In this document: piece by piece, positions 52,546 to 61,069 of the stretch
Numbering within the stretch: position 1 is the stretch's first letter
Layout: the number at the start of each line of letters is the position of its first letter
Assembly: GCA_041690695.1 (NCBI GenBank)
Contig: JBEPVZ010000001.1
Location: 31,484 to 95,483, forward strand
Direction of reading: 5' to 3'
DNA: 64,000 bases
Origin: JBEPVZ01 sp041690695
Lineage (GTDB): Bacteria; Patescibacteriota; Microgenomatia; Daviesbacterales; UBA10151
The notes under the pieces: generated by a model
What the model saw: the letters and a program-made list of their open reading frames with translations, nothing else
What the model was told of the DNA's origin: nothing
The model's database searches: none
Program-made: the position numbers and the translations under genes

Positions 52546-55278
52546 ATGGGTAAATTGAAATTTCGCATGAATCCCAATTTAAATAAGCTTTTTTCAAATT
52601 ATAATAAAACAAGTAAAACTTATACTTTAATTGCTGGTTTAGGAATACTACTTTTTCTTATTGTAGCTACTAGTGTTAGTTTTAAAAGTCCACTATTCAA
52701 GAATCTTTACCCGAAAAAATTATCTCACGCCTCCACTCCATTTCCAACTTTAAGCTATAAATTTAAATGGGGGACTGATATTAATCCGCTAGCTGTCTCA
52801 TATCAGATGGCCGATTACGATGCGAAGCGAAACCAGGTCCTATATTATCCCTATGGAACAGCCGTTAGCTCAGCAGTAAAGGAAACCCCAGGTATTCTGT
52901 TAAGTTATCAGGTTAGTTCTAATTCGGCAGATTTTACTAAAAATAGCTCCTGGCTTGCCCCAGATTTAACTCAACTGGTAAGTCCAACCGCAGTCGGATT
53001 TGGAGGAGGGTTTTTAGATGATCAAGATAACTTTTCATATTTACCCCCATTTCGTATCTACAACAACGGGATACTTAGCGCAAATGGGACAACAGTAAAG
53101 ATTGATTTAAGTAAATCACTTGCTTCAAGTAGTGCCTACGAAACATTTGATGTCTCCACCCTAACAGATCCGATAACCCATGCCCGAATTTCAAATTATG
53201 GCAGTTTTGCTGGAGTGTTTGCTAATGGGTATGCTTATTATGCTCCGCTAGAAGATCCTACTAATGGGAACTTTCATGGTGTTTTTCTTCGCTATAACTC
53301 CTCACAGCCCTTTAGCGCAGCCAGTTCATGGCAATTTTACGACACCTCCCTAAACGTTGCCCCTCAAGCGGCTGGAATGCAATCGATGGCTTTTAGTAAC
53401 CCGTACGTATACTTAATCCCATTTCAAAATGGGAAATACGCATCCCCATCCGCATCCCCATCCCCATCCGGACAAACTGGATCAGGTGTTTTAGTTAGAT
53501 ATGATACAACCAAAGATTTTAAAACTAGCAGTTCATATCAAACATTTGATCTGACCAATTTAACCACAGTCTTTCCGAGTATACCCGCTAGTCAATTAAA
53601 GGGCTTTACCGGAGGAATAGTCGTAAATAATAAGCTTATATTAATTCCTTGGGGATATGGAGTTCTTGCCAATGTCCAGAGCAATACCACTACAAACATA
53701 GCCTTAGAATTCGATACTACACATAGTAATTTAAGTGATCCTACAGCCTGGCAAGCCATGGATTTAACAACAGTTGATCCGAACGCAGGCGGATATCAGT
53801 TTGGGTGGCTTGATAAAGATGGTTTTGTCTTTTTCACTCCAACTTTCAACTATAATCCATCGGTTAACCGAGCACCCCCCTTAATCGCTTGGAACAGTAG
53901 TCTACCTTTTAATGACCCAGCTTCCTGGAAATCCTATGGCTATTTACCCCAAAGTGTCTGGTCAACCGGAGCAGCTTATGATCCAAATACTAATACAGCT
54001 TGGTTATCTCCTTTTGGACAAGCCGCGGCTGTAGGCTCAGCCGGGATGATTCAGATTAGTGAAACATCTAATGTAGTAGCCAGTACCGCCACCATGTCTT
54101 TATCCACAACTGCGACTCAGCCGATAGCAGCTCTGACCAGTTTTAACGTACCCATAAAAGTCAGAACCGATACGGACTCCTCTAACTTGTTTACAGCCAA
54201 ACTGACCTTCCCAGCTAACAAGCTTCAAGTCTCTGCAATTAGTACAACTGGTAGCTTTGTTACAAGTTGGGTTGATACTTCCTTTGATAATATCAATGGC
54301 ACGATCTCAATTATTGGTGGGGTAGCTAATCCTGGATATAAAACGGCTGGAACGGATTCCCTAATGGCGACTATTCACTTTACCTCTAAAACTACCGGAG
54401 GAACTGCAGCGATTGCCTTTGATACCAATCCAAATAAATCGGCTGTCTATAGAAATTCTGACAATACTAATATATTGACCTCAACTACACCTTTATCTCT
54501 AACTCTTGCTTCTGGAGCAAGTCCAAGTCCAAGTCCAAGTCCAAGTCCAAGTCCAAGTCCCACTATAGCTCCAACAGCCTCACCAAGTCCTTCTCCTTCC
54601 AGTCGACCTACGGCTAGTCCAACAGCTACTGCCACACCAATACCGACAGCCAGTCCAACAGCGACACCCACTGCTTCCCCTAGTCCTACTCCTGTTCCGG
54701 TAGCTTGTAGTTTAACTTCTGGCTCTTGGTCGGCTTCTTCTAACCCTGTCTCATCTGGTACTACTGTTAACTTAACCGTTAACAGTACCGGTAGCTGTAA
54801 TGGTAAAACTCTATCTTTTGTTGTTTCACAAGATAATGGTATCTTACCCGCCGGTTCTGTCTCTTCTAACCCTCTGAATGCTATATTCGCTGGTAATACT
54901 GCCTCTGCTACTTGGGTCTCTGAATATCAACCCGATGGTCCTTTTGGTCTCTTTGATCCTCCAGAATACTTCTTTACCGCCACCTTAACGCCCACTACAA
55001 CTGGTTCGTCTTCCATTAACTCTTCCTCCCCTGAACTTCAGGTTACAAACTCTGGGGGACCAAATCCGACCCCTCTGCCCTCTAACACCGGTCCTGGAGA
55101 TGGTAACCTCGATGGTCTTGTTAACTTGAGCGATCTCTCAGTTCTACTTTCCAACTTTACTAAGCTATCCACTCAACCTGACTTCCCATCTAACTTAGAT
55201 ACTAACCATGACGGTATCATTAACTCTCTCGACTTTGCTCAAGAAATCTCCTTACTTAGAGCTAATGGTAGTATCTAA
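52546..55278 (+). CDS. Surface protein: SYQMADYD domain, cohesin-like domain, PSPS linker, dockerin
   Basis: A 910-aa protein with an N-terminal signal/TM segment (TLIAGLGILLFLIVATSVSF). The SYQMADYD family domain (paralog 2) spans about residues 75-500, ending WSTGAAYDPNTNTAWLSPFG. A cohesin-type beta domain follows, about 515-640 (FNVPIKVRTDTDSSNLFTAK, LMATIHFTSK). A Ser-Pro linker of dozens of residues comes next, then an Ig-like region. The C-terminus is a type I dockerin: GDGNLDGLVNLSDLSVLL and DTNHDGIINSLDFAQEI, two calcium-binding F-hand loops. Cohesin and dockerin normally pair to build surface enzyme complexes. The ATG at 52546 is about 94 bases after repeat copy 1. Confidence 0.85.
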   Translation: MGKLKFRMNPNLNKLFSNYNKTSKTYTLIAGLGILLFLIVATSVSFKSPLFKNLYPKKLSHASTPFPTLSYKFKWGTDINPLAVSYQMADYDAKRNQVLYYPYGTAVSSAVKETPGILLSYQVSSNSADFTKNSSWLAPDLTQLVSPTAVGFGGGFLDDQDNFSYLPPFRIYNNGILSANGTTVKIDLSKSLASSSAYETFDVSTLTDPITHARISNYGSFAGVFANGYAYYAPLEDPTNGNFHGVFLRYNSSQPFSAASSWQFYDTSLNVAPQAAGMQSMAFSNPYVYLIPFQNGKYASPSASPSPSGQTGSGVLVRYDTTKDFKTSSSYQTFDLTNLTTVFPSIPASQLKGFTGGIVVNNKLILIPWGYGVLANVQSNTTTNIALEFDTTHSNLSDPTAWQAMDLTTVDPNAGGYQFGWLDKDGFVFFTPTFNYNPSVNRAPPLIAWNSSLPFNDPASWKSYGYLPQSVWSTGAAYDPNTNTAWLSPFGQAAAVGSAGMIQISETSNVVASTATMSLSTTATQPIAALTSFNVPIKVRTDTDSSNLFTAKLTFPANKLQVSAISTTGSFVTSWVDTSFDNINGTISIIGGVANPGYKTAGTDSLMATIHFTSKTTGGTAAIAFDTNPNKSAVYRNSDNTNILTSTTPLSLTLASGASPSPSPSPSPSPSPTIAPTASPSPSPSSRPTASPTATATPIPTASPTATPTASPSPTPVPVACSLTSGSWSASSNPVSSGTTVNLTVNSTGSCNGKTLSFVVSQDNGILPAGSVSSNPLNAIFAGNTASATWVSEYQPDGPFGLFDPPEYFFTATLTPTTTGSSSINSSSPELQVTNSGGPNPTPLPSNTGPGDGNLDGLVNLSDLSVLLSNFTKLSTQPDFPSNLDTNHDGIINSLDFAQEISLLRANGSI
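54520..54561 (+). repeat. Hexanucleotide repeat encoding Ser-Pro
   Basis: AGTCCA is repeated six times, followed by AGTCCC, coding an (SP)n linker. As the unit is two codons, changes in copy number alter linker length without shifting the frame. Confidence 0.85.
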
Positions 55279-55300
55279 TCTTTCATCCTGAATACAAAGC

Positions 55301-56878
55301 TTAATATTTTTCTTGAAGTTGAGTTATCCGAGCCGAACCTGAAGTTTGTCCAGCTCCATAAGGAGCAAACCACGCTGTATTAGTATTTGGATCATAAGCT
55401 GCTCCAGTTGACCAAATACTAACCGGATTATTATATGAGGTCCAAGATGAGGGACTAGAGAAAGGTAAATGACTATTCCAAACAATAAAAGGCGGTGCCT
55501 TTTCGATAGTCGAATTACGCGTTGGAACGAAAAAGACAAAACCATCTTTATCAAGCCACCCAAACTGATATCCTGAGGCAAGTGGATTAACTTTGGTTAA
55601 ATCAATAGCTTGCCAAGCAGCTAAATCACTTAAATTAGGATTAGTCGTGTCAAATAGTAAGGCGATACTCGTTGAATGAAGTGAGAACTTAGCTCCGGTA
55701 ATTGTGTTACTCGACGGGACAAACAATAACGAGTTGCCAACATTGATGCCTCCAGTAAAGCCAGCTAGTTGAGAAGAATCCACAGAGAATTTTTGGGATA
55801 AGGTTTTTAAATCAAATACCTGATAAGAGGAGGCGGATTGAAAATCTTTCGTACTGTCATAACGGACTAATTTACTCGCTCCAGTTTGACCCTTTACAAA
55901 ATTACCATTAATAAAGGGAATTAAATATACAAAGGGAGATTTAAAGGCCATTGATTGCATACCTCCTAAAGAAGTATCCGCCGGAGTAGTGAGATTATTT
56001 ATGTTATACCATTGCCAGGCAGATTGATCGGAAAATGATTTTAAACTATTGTAACGAACAAATGCTCCGTGCCAATTTCCATCACTGAAGTCAAATGTTG
56101 GGGCATAATAAGCGTAGCCATTTCCAAATACCCCAGCAAATGACCCGACCTCTGATATACCTGGCAACGAAGAGATGTCAAAAGATTCATACGCAGATGG
56201 ATCATTTGGGTTAATGTACTCCTTACTTAAGTTAACTTTAACTGTTTCACCATTACGTGAAGTTTTTCCATTAGTGAATTTTCGAAGAGGTGGCAAATAT
56301 GCATAGTTCGTTGAACTATCTAAAAAGCCACCCCCAAAGTCGATCGCATTGGGGCCAACAATCTGACTTAAATCTGCAGAACGCCAATTGCTGAGGTCTG
56401 TAAAACTACCGTTTCCGGGATGATAACTTAACAATACACCTGAATCAATGTGCATCTTTCCCGTTCCCGACGTGCCGTAGGGATAAAAGAGAACTTGATT
56501 ATTTTTCGAGTCATAATCTGCCATTTGGTATGAAACGGCTGAGGAGTTAATGCTCGTTCCCCATATATAGTTCAGAGAGATTGTCGGGAAACGAGAAGAA
56601 GTATTTTGACTGGGTATTATATTCAAATAAGATACAGCGTTATTAGATTGAGATTTCTGACCCATTCCAAGCTTTTTTTGAAAAATAATGAGAAGCCCCA
56701 GTCCGATGATCAGTATTAAACCAATTAGAGCGGGCCATTTAAACCGTTTTACCGATGAAATTGAACTCAAAGTCGAGACTCTTTTAGCTTTCATCGACCA
56801 AGCTATACTGACAATTAGCAATATTATAAAAAGAATTAACGGCAATAATAGATGGTGCACCCGTAAGTAACCATACAT
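55301..56878 (-). CDS. Surface beta protein, paralog 3 of the SYQMADYD family
   Basis: A 525-aa protein with two N-terminal hydrophobic segments (LLLPLILFIILLIVSIAW and WPALIGLILIIGLGLLIIF) and then the family exterior domain. This has SYQMADYDSKNNQVLFYPYG, IDFGGGFLDSSTNYAYLP, SGYQFGWLDKDGFVFFVPT and a terminal WSTGAAYDPNTNTAWFAPYG. It is convergent with paralog 2, with 22 bases between stops, so the pair lies end to end. The first helices differ from those of the other paralogs, suggesting a different topology. No known enzyme motif. Confidence 0.8.
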   Translation of the reverse strand: MYGYLRVHHLLLPLILFIILLIVSIAWSMKAKRVSTLSSISSVKRFKWPALIGLILIIGLGLLIIFQKKLGMGQKSQSNNAVSYLNIIPSQNTSSRFPTISLNYIWGTSINSSAVSYQMADYDSKNNQVLFYPYGTSGTGKMHIDSGVLLSYHPGNGSFTDLSNWRSADLSQIVGPNAIDFGGGFLDSSTNYAYLPPLRKFTNGKTSRNGETVKVNLSKEYINPNDPSAYESFDISSLPGISEVGSFAGVFGNGYAYYAPTFDFSDGNWHGAFVRYNSLKSFSDQSAWQWYNINNLTTPADTSLGGMQSMAFKSPFVYLIPFINGNFVKGQTGASKLVRYDSTKDFQSASSYQVFDLKTLSQKFSVDSSQLAGFTGGINVGNSLLFVPSSNTITGAKFSLHSTSIALLFDTTNPNLSDLAAWQAIDLTKVNPLASGYQFGWLDKDGFVFFVPTRNSTIEKAPPFIVWNSHLPFSSPSSWTSYNNPVSIWSTGAAYDPNTNTAWFAPYGAGQTSGSARITQLQEKY

Positions 56879-56917
56879 TATTTAATTATATATCATTAGG
56901 ATTAATTATATGGTCTT

Positions 56918-56996
56918 GTGCACCATCTGGGAAGAGCCGAAGGTCCTTTAGGATCCGAACCTATCTAACTGTATCTATTGACCCGAGAGAGAAAGC
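56918..56996 (+). repeat. 80-base repeat, copy 2
   Basis: Direct repeat of 52373-52452. Together the copies bracket the convergent surface genes at 52546 and 55301. Its first ten bases GTGCACCATC also occur inverted at 56851-56860, near the start of paralog 3. Confidence 0.85.
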
Positions 56997-57052
56997 ATAC
57001 CTTCTTGCTGCAATCTCCAAATTCAAAATGGAAGGTAAAATATGATTAAATA

Positions 57053-58111
57053 TTACTTCACTAGCTTCTTATATCTTATAGCTGATCCTTCTGCAATTCT
57101 TTCAACTCTTTTGAGATTTAATAACTTGTTTAGTACTTGATTAACCGTAGGTCTGGCAACACCAGCGTTCCGAGCAATCTCTTGAGGAGTGGCTTCATTT
57201 ACACTTTGTAAGTATTCCCATACTGCAAGTTGTTTTGGTGAAAGTATAGATTCTATATTTTCAGACGTTAATAAATTAACTGCAATTTCTGATTGTTTTA
57301 ATATTATAGTTAAAAAGAAGTTGAGCCAGTCAGTTATGTTTTCATTCTCAGTTTTAAATGTCTTTTGACTTTTACGTAATGCTAAATAATAATCAGGTTT
57401 ATTATCTTCAATCAGCTTTTCATGAGAAACATACGGTGCATACAAATATCCAAGTTGGAGTAAATGCAAATTTGTTACGACACGAGATAGTCTGCCATTG
57501 CCATCTTGGAAAGGATGAATATTAAGAAATTCTACAATAAAATTACCAATGATCAGAAGAGGATGATATCGTTTTACGTCTAAAGCATTTTTTGTCCACT
57601 CTACCAATTCGGTCATCTCTTTTGGGGTTAAATATGCAGGCGCGGTATCGAACAAAACACCAATAGATTTTCCTGCTGCATCTATCATTTCAACTTTATT
57701 TTCGCTCGTTTTATAATTACCTCTATGTAAAGTATCTTTATCGACATATTTTAGTAACTCCTTGTGAAAATGCTTAATTAAAGCCTCACCAAAATGGAGG
57801 TCTTCATAACTATTAAATACATTCTGCAATAGTTCATAATAGCCTTTGACTTCTTGTTCATCTCTATTACTGAAATTTTGAATAGAGATGCCTCGGAGCA
57901 TTTTTTCGATGTCTTCATCAGACATTTTTGCTCCTTCAATACGAGTAGACGCCCCAGTAGAGGTAATCAAAACAGATAGTTTTAATCTTCCAAGGGCTTG
58001 GGGACTTAAGCCAGAACTCCCAATCCAACGGCCTTTATACTCTTCAATCTTGCTTATTTTCCCCCAAATCTCCTGAGATACTTCTGTCAATCTATGATCA
58101 AATTTATTCAT
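57053..58111 (-). CDS. Fic-family AMPylase-like protein with winged-helix C-terminus
   Basis: A 352-aa protein. The Fic motif is HPFQDGNGRLSR (residues 199-210), complete for AMP transfer. An inhibitory helix with the S/T-x-x-x-E-G motif reads STRIEG (residues 55-60), so it is a self-inhibited (class II) Fic. The C-terminal 65 residues form a winged helix (LSPKQLAVWEYLQ, ATPQEIARNAGVARPTVNQV), probably DNA-binding and autoregulatory. No antitoxin gene is needed for this class. Three phased repeats stand just upstream of the start. Confidence 0.93.
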   Translation of the reverse strand: MNKFDHRLTEVSQEIWGKISKIEEYKGRWIGSSGLSPQALGRLKLSVLITSTGASTRIEGAKMSDEDIEKMLRGISIQNFSNRDEQEVKGYYELLQNVFNSYEDLHFGEALIKHFHKELLKYVDKDTLHRGNYKTSENKVEMIDAAGKSIGVLFDTAPAYLTPKEMTELVEWTKNALDVKRYHPLLIIGNFIVEFLNIHPFQDGNGRLSRVVTNLHLLQLGYLYAPYVSHEKLIEDNKPDYYLALRKSQKTFKTENENITDWLNFFLTIILKQSEIAVNLLTSENIESILSPKQLAVWEYLQSVNEATPQEIARNAGVARPTVNQVLNKLLNLKRVERIAEGSAIRYKKLVK

Positions 58112-58130
58112 AAATACTCCTTATATAGGT

Positions 58131-58160
58131 AGTATATAAGATTATATAAGGTTATATAAG
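58131..58160. promoter_or_regulatory. Three phased 10-base repeats upstream of fic
   Basis: AGTATATAAG, ATTATATAAG and GTTATATAAG follow one another directly, giving a 10-base period equal to one helical turn. They begin 20 bases upstream of the fic start, with an inverted TTATATAG at about 58121. They are a likely binding array for the winged helix of the Fic protein. Confidence 0.6.
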
Positions 58161-58235
58161 GGAAATCAAGAGCTTTATTCCTTTAGGTTCGATCGAACTA
58201 ATTGAAGACACCACTTCGTGGCTAAAAAAGAGCTG

Positions 58236-58319
58236 TGCCGGGGACAGGACTTGAACCTGCACGTCCTTGCGGACATAGCCACCTCAAGGCTACGAGTCTA
58301 CCAGTTCCACCACCCCGGC
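58236..58319 (-). tRNA. tRNA-Leu (anticodon GAG)
   Basis: Class II cloverleaf with a long variable arm: acceptor GCCGGGG/CCCCGGC, anticodon stem TAGCC/GGCTA with loop TTGAGGT, T arm CAGG-TTCAAGT-CCTG, discriminator A. The LAGLIDADG gene upstream runs 30 bases into its 5' half. Confidence 0.95.
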
Positions 58320-58955
58320 TTGTCTGGCTATTATACCTAAACTTGCTTTAATTTTTAACCTCTTTCTTTTTAAGCAAACTAAATCTTTCTTATAATAGAT
58401 TTTCTTTAATAAAATTAAAGAGGCATTTTTTGCATACGTCAAGCTAAATACCTTATTTTTATAAAGAATATGACCATTTACTCCATAAAGAAATGCGATT
58501 TGATCCTTTATCCATTCCAAATGAGCTCTACTTGCTGAGACAAAACCAGTATATAACATAAAACTATTTTTCCATCTCTTATCAAAATACGAATAAGTAA
58601 AACCGTCGCCGTCCAAAGAGCCCCTCAAAAAATCTATAAAATATTCTTGAGGAATTTTTATACAACCAATTGTTTTACTTTTATTTGGAGTTAATCCTAT
58701 ACTAATTAAAAATTTATAAAAGCTAACACTTCCAAATTGAATTTGATAATATAGCTTATTGTTAAAATGACCGCTTTTTTTCGTTCCTATTGTATTATTG
58801 ATATTTAAAATCTTTGCAAAATTACTTAACTGATCTATATCTTTAGATGTTAGATTAATATGTCGGCCATCGTTTGATAAACATCCATCAGAAGTAATTA
58901 AGCCCACAGCATAAGCTAAATCTTCATTCCATACTATGGAAATATCATTTGCCAC
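58290..58955 (-). CDS. LAGLIDADG homing endonuclease whose end overlaps tRNA-Leu
   Basis: A 221-aa, two-motif (monomeric) LAGLIDADG enzyme. The first motif is LAYAVGLITSDGCL (residues 13-26) and the second is FIDFLRGSLDGDGFTYS, each with the catalytic acidic residue. These proteins cut long, specific DNA sites and spread their own gene. The last nine sense codons and the stop lie inside the tRNA-Leu gene (GVVELVDS is read from tRNA). No intron is present in either flanking tRNA gene, so this is a free-standing copy. It stands between tRNA-Leu(GAG) and a degenerate tRNA. Confidence 0.9.
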   Translation of the reverse strand: MANDISIVWNEDLAYAVGLITSDGCLSNDGRHINLTSKDIDQLSNFAKILNINNTIGTKKSGHFNNKLYYQIQFGSVSFYKFLISIGLTPNKSKTIGCIKIPQEYFIDFLRGSLDGDGFTYSYFDKRWKNSFMLYTGFVSASRAHLEWIKDQIAFLYGVNGHILYKNKVFSLTYAKNASLILLKKIYYKKDLVCLKRKRLKIKASLGIIARQAGVVELVDS

Positions 58956-59007
58956 AGGCTCACTTTACCATAAATAACCCGAATAAGCAATAAATCCGCA
59001 AAAATAG

Positions 59008-59089
59008 TATCTAAGAGAGGTTTGAACCTCCACCCTCTTGCTAGGACAGCGACTAGAATGCTGCGTGTATACCATTTCACCGCGTCCGA
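59008..59089 (-). tRNA. Degenerate class II tRNA (Leu-like) with CTA in the anticodon position
   Basis: D arm (GTG/CAC with AAATGGTATA), anticodon stem CAGCA/CGCTG with one A-C mismatch and loop TTCTAGT, a variable arm closed by CCT/AGG, and a T arm GGAGG/CCTCT with a six-base loop are all recognisable. The anticodon position reads CTA (59054-59056), complementary to UAG. The acceptor arms (TCGGACG and CTTAGAT) do not pair. It is either a pseudogene of a leucine tRNA, where a one-base shift would give TAG, or an unusual suppressor. Confidence 0.45.
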
Positions 59090-59107
59090 ATGTTGGCTAT
59101 TATATTG

Positions 59108-59190
59108 TGCCCTGGGGGAGATTCGAACTCCCACGCCACTTCTGACACTAACTTCTGAGGCTAGCCTGTCTACCGTTCCAGCACCAGGGC
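59108..59190 (-). tRNA. tRNA-Leu (anticodon CAG)
   Basis: Class II cloverleaf: acceptor GCCCTGG/CCAGGGC, anticodon stem CTAGC/GTTAG with loop CTCAGAA, T arm GGGAG-TTCGAAT-CTCCC, discriminator A. Confidence 0.94.
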
Positions 59191-59272
59191 GTTTTCGGCA
59201 ACTGTCGATTATTTTACCTTAAATTAAACAGTTTTGCAGTTTTAGGTTGAGTATGATAACTTAGCCTCTCCT

Positions 59273-60349
59273 ATGGCACGCTTTATCGAGAAAGAATACC
59301 CTTATAAAATAAACACGGTTTCTATGGGAGGAGGGACCGGACATTACGGTCATATTGTCGGGTTTAGTGAGTTCAATGATCCGGATTGCATGACTGCCGT
59401 TACAACGATTACTGATATTGGAGGCAGTACCGGGCGACTAATTAAAGATTTCCAAGGCAAACTATTGCCGATGGGGGATCCTAGAAGATGTCTGTTGGCT
59501 TTTGCACCTGCCGAGATTCGAGAAGAGATGATCGATTGGTTTAATTATCGTTTTCCAAGTCATCTTAAGCGCTGGCAAGAACATAATCTCTTAAATTTAA
59601 ATCTAGCGGCTTTTGAAGAGATGGCTAACAATGACTTTGAAGAAGGTATTAGTAAGTTTCAACGAATTTTGCGCATTCCAGGTCACATTTTACCCGTTAG
59701 CCATGATCGAAATATTAAACTTGCGGCATTATTAACTAACAAACGACGAGTTATCGGTGAAGATAAAATTGATACCAGGTTTAAGAAAAAAAGCTACCAA
59801 CCTAAAATTAAGATTGACGATCTATATTTAACCTCTCCGGCAACTGCTAATCCAAGTGTTTTAGCAGCGATCGAACAAGCTGACGTCCTCATCTTTCCAC
59901 CAGGTGATCTTTATACAAGCACCTTGCCACATTTGCTAGTCAAGGGAATCCCTGAGGCTATCCAAAAATCTAAGGCATTTAAGATCTATATTGGTAATCT
60001 GATGACCTAGCCAGGGGAAACGGATGGATTTGCAGCCTCAGATTGCTTAAAAGAAATTATAAGATATTTAGGTGAGCCACTTGATCCTAAACGGCCACTG
60101 ATTGATGCTGTTTTACTTAACCAAAACTCGCTACCGGATGAAGCTCTAAAACATTATGAACGCTACAGTCAGCTGCCCATGGTAGCCGATCGAGAACGCT
60201 GTATCCAACTACTGCCAAATACCAATCCAGATAATGTTAAAACTTTACCACTGGCTCATTACACTCCAGACCCCCGACTGTTGCGTCATGATCCTAAACT
60301 CTTAGCTCTGGCTATCTTACAACAAGTTCAACACCTTCAGGTTGCTTAA
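59273..60349 (+). pseudogene. yvcK: YvcK/CofD-like protein gene interrupted by an in-frame amber codon
   Basis: The frame reads 245 residues from ATG to TAG at 60008-60010, then continues in the same frame for 112 more sense codons to TAA at 60347-60349; both halves are one YvcK-type protein. Features are SMGGGTGHYG, TAVTTITDIGGSTGRL, LLPMGDPRRC and the break at GNLMT-stop-PGETDGFAAS, where family members have Gln (MTQPGETDG). CAG to TAG is a single change. YvcK-like proteins bind nucleotide sugars and control peptidoglycan and carbon metabolism. It may be a recent pseudogene, a sequencing error or a readthrough gene. Without readthrough the C-terminal third is lost. Confidence 0.85.
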
Positions 60350-60418
60350 TTCGCATTTTTTATGCCTCTGAGCTTGACTTCCCAACGATTATAGGCTATA
60401 ATCTGCAGCCATAACTAT

Positions 60419-61051
60419 GTGATGCCTTCATCTCATGGTTCTATGAAGCAGAAGTTACTACTAATTTCTCTCCTGCTTATTCTACCGTTTGTTTTAGCTT
60501 CAAAAGCTTATGCGGCAGACAATAGTATGGGCCAAAATGTCCAAATGTCGATCCAGGCTGGACAGCTTGATAACAGGGCTATTATCCTTCACGACTACTT
60601 TGCTAAATATAATTCACCCCTTCAAGACCAAGCTCAAAACTTTATTGATGCGGCCGATAAATATAACGTTGACTGGAAGCTAGTTCCAGCTATCGCCGGT
60701 GCCGAATCAACCTTTGGTAAGCAAATCCCCGGCGGATTTAACGGCTGGGGTTGGGGAGTTTATGGAGATCAAGCTTTATACTTTAAATCTTGGAAAGATG
60801 GTATTTATACCGTCACCCAAGGCATTCGAGAAAAGTATTTAAATAAAGGTTTAACTACTCCGTTTGAGATGAACCATGTTTATGCAGCCTCACCATACTG
60901 GGGAGGACATGTCGCCTACTTTGTTAATGATATCCAAACCTTTGCTAAAGCTTATCCAACCGAGCAGATCGCAAGCTTAGCTAATCCCACCTCAAACTTA
61001 AAAATGGCTGGAACCTCAGCTCAAGTAACATCACTAGCACTTAATCAATAA
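60419..61051 (+). CDS. Secreted lysozyme-like/glucosaminidase-type wall hydrolase
   Basis: A 210-aa protein with a signal peptide (LLLISLLLILPFVLASKAYA, cleaved near AYA-AD). The mature domain resembles the lysozyme/mannosyl-glycoprotein glucosaminidase fold: YNVDWKLVPAIAGAESTFGK with the likely catalytic Glu, then FNGWGWGVYGD and YWGGHVAYFVNDIQTF. Such enzymes cut peptidoglycan during growth or lysis. The start could be the GTG at 60419, the ATG at 60422 or an inner ATG at 60443, which would give the most typical signal peptide; a TATAAT box is about 16 bases upstream. It is immediately upstream of murT-gatD. Confidence 0.78.
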   Translation: MMPSSHGSMKQKLLLISLLLILPFVLASKAYAADNSMGQNVQMSIQAGQLDNRAIILHDYFAKYNSPLQDQAQNFIDAADKYNVDWKLVPAIAGAESTFGKQIPGGFNGWGWGVYGDQALYFKSWKDGIYTVTQGIREKYLNKGLTTPFEMNHVYAASPYWGGHVAYFVNDIQTFAKAYPTEQIASLANPTSNLKMAGTSAQVTSLALNQ

Positions 61052-61057
61052 GATTGG

Positions 61058-61063
61058 TAAAAT
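61058..61063 (+). promoter_or_regulatory. -10 box deciding the murT start
   Basis: TAAAAT lies exactly six bases before the GTG at 61070, pointing to a leaderless murT-gatD message. Confidence 0.55.
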
Positions 61064-61069
61064 TGGCCA

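Noticed and set aside
59022..59222. Rightward 66-codon frame
   Set aside because: Antisense to two leucine tRNA genes; its LHPLARTATR-type sequence is a common artefact of tRNA complements.
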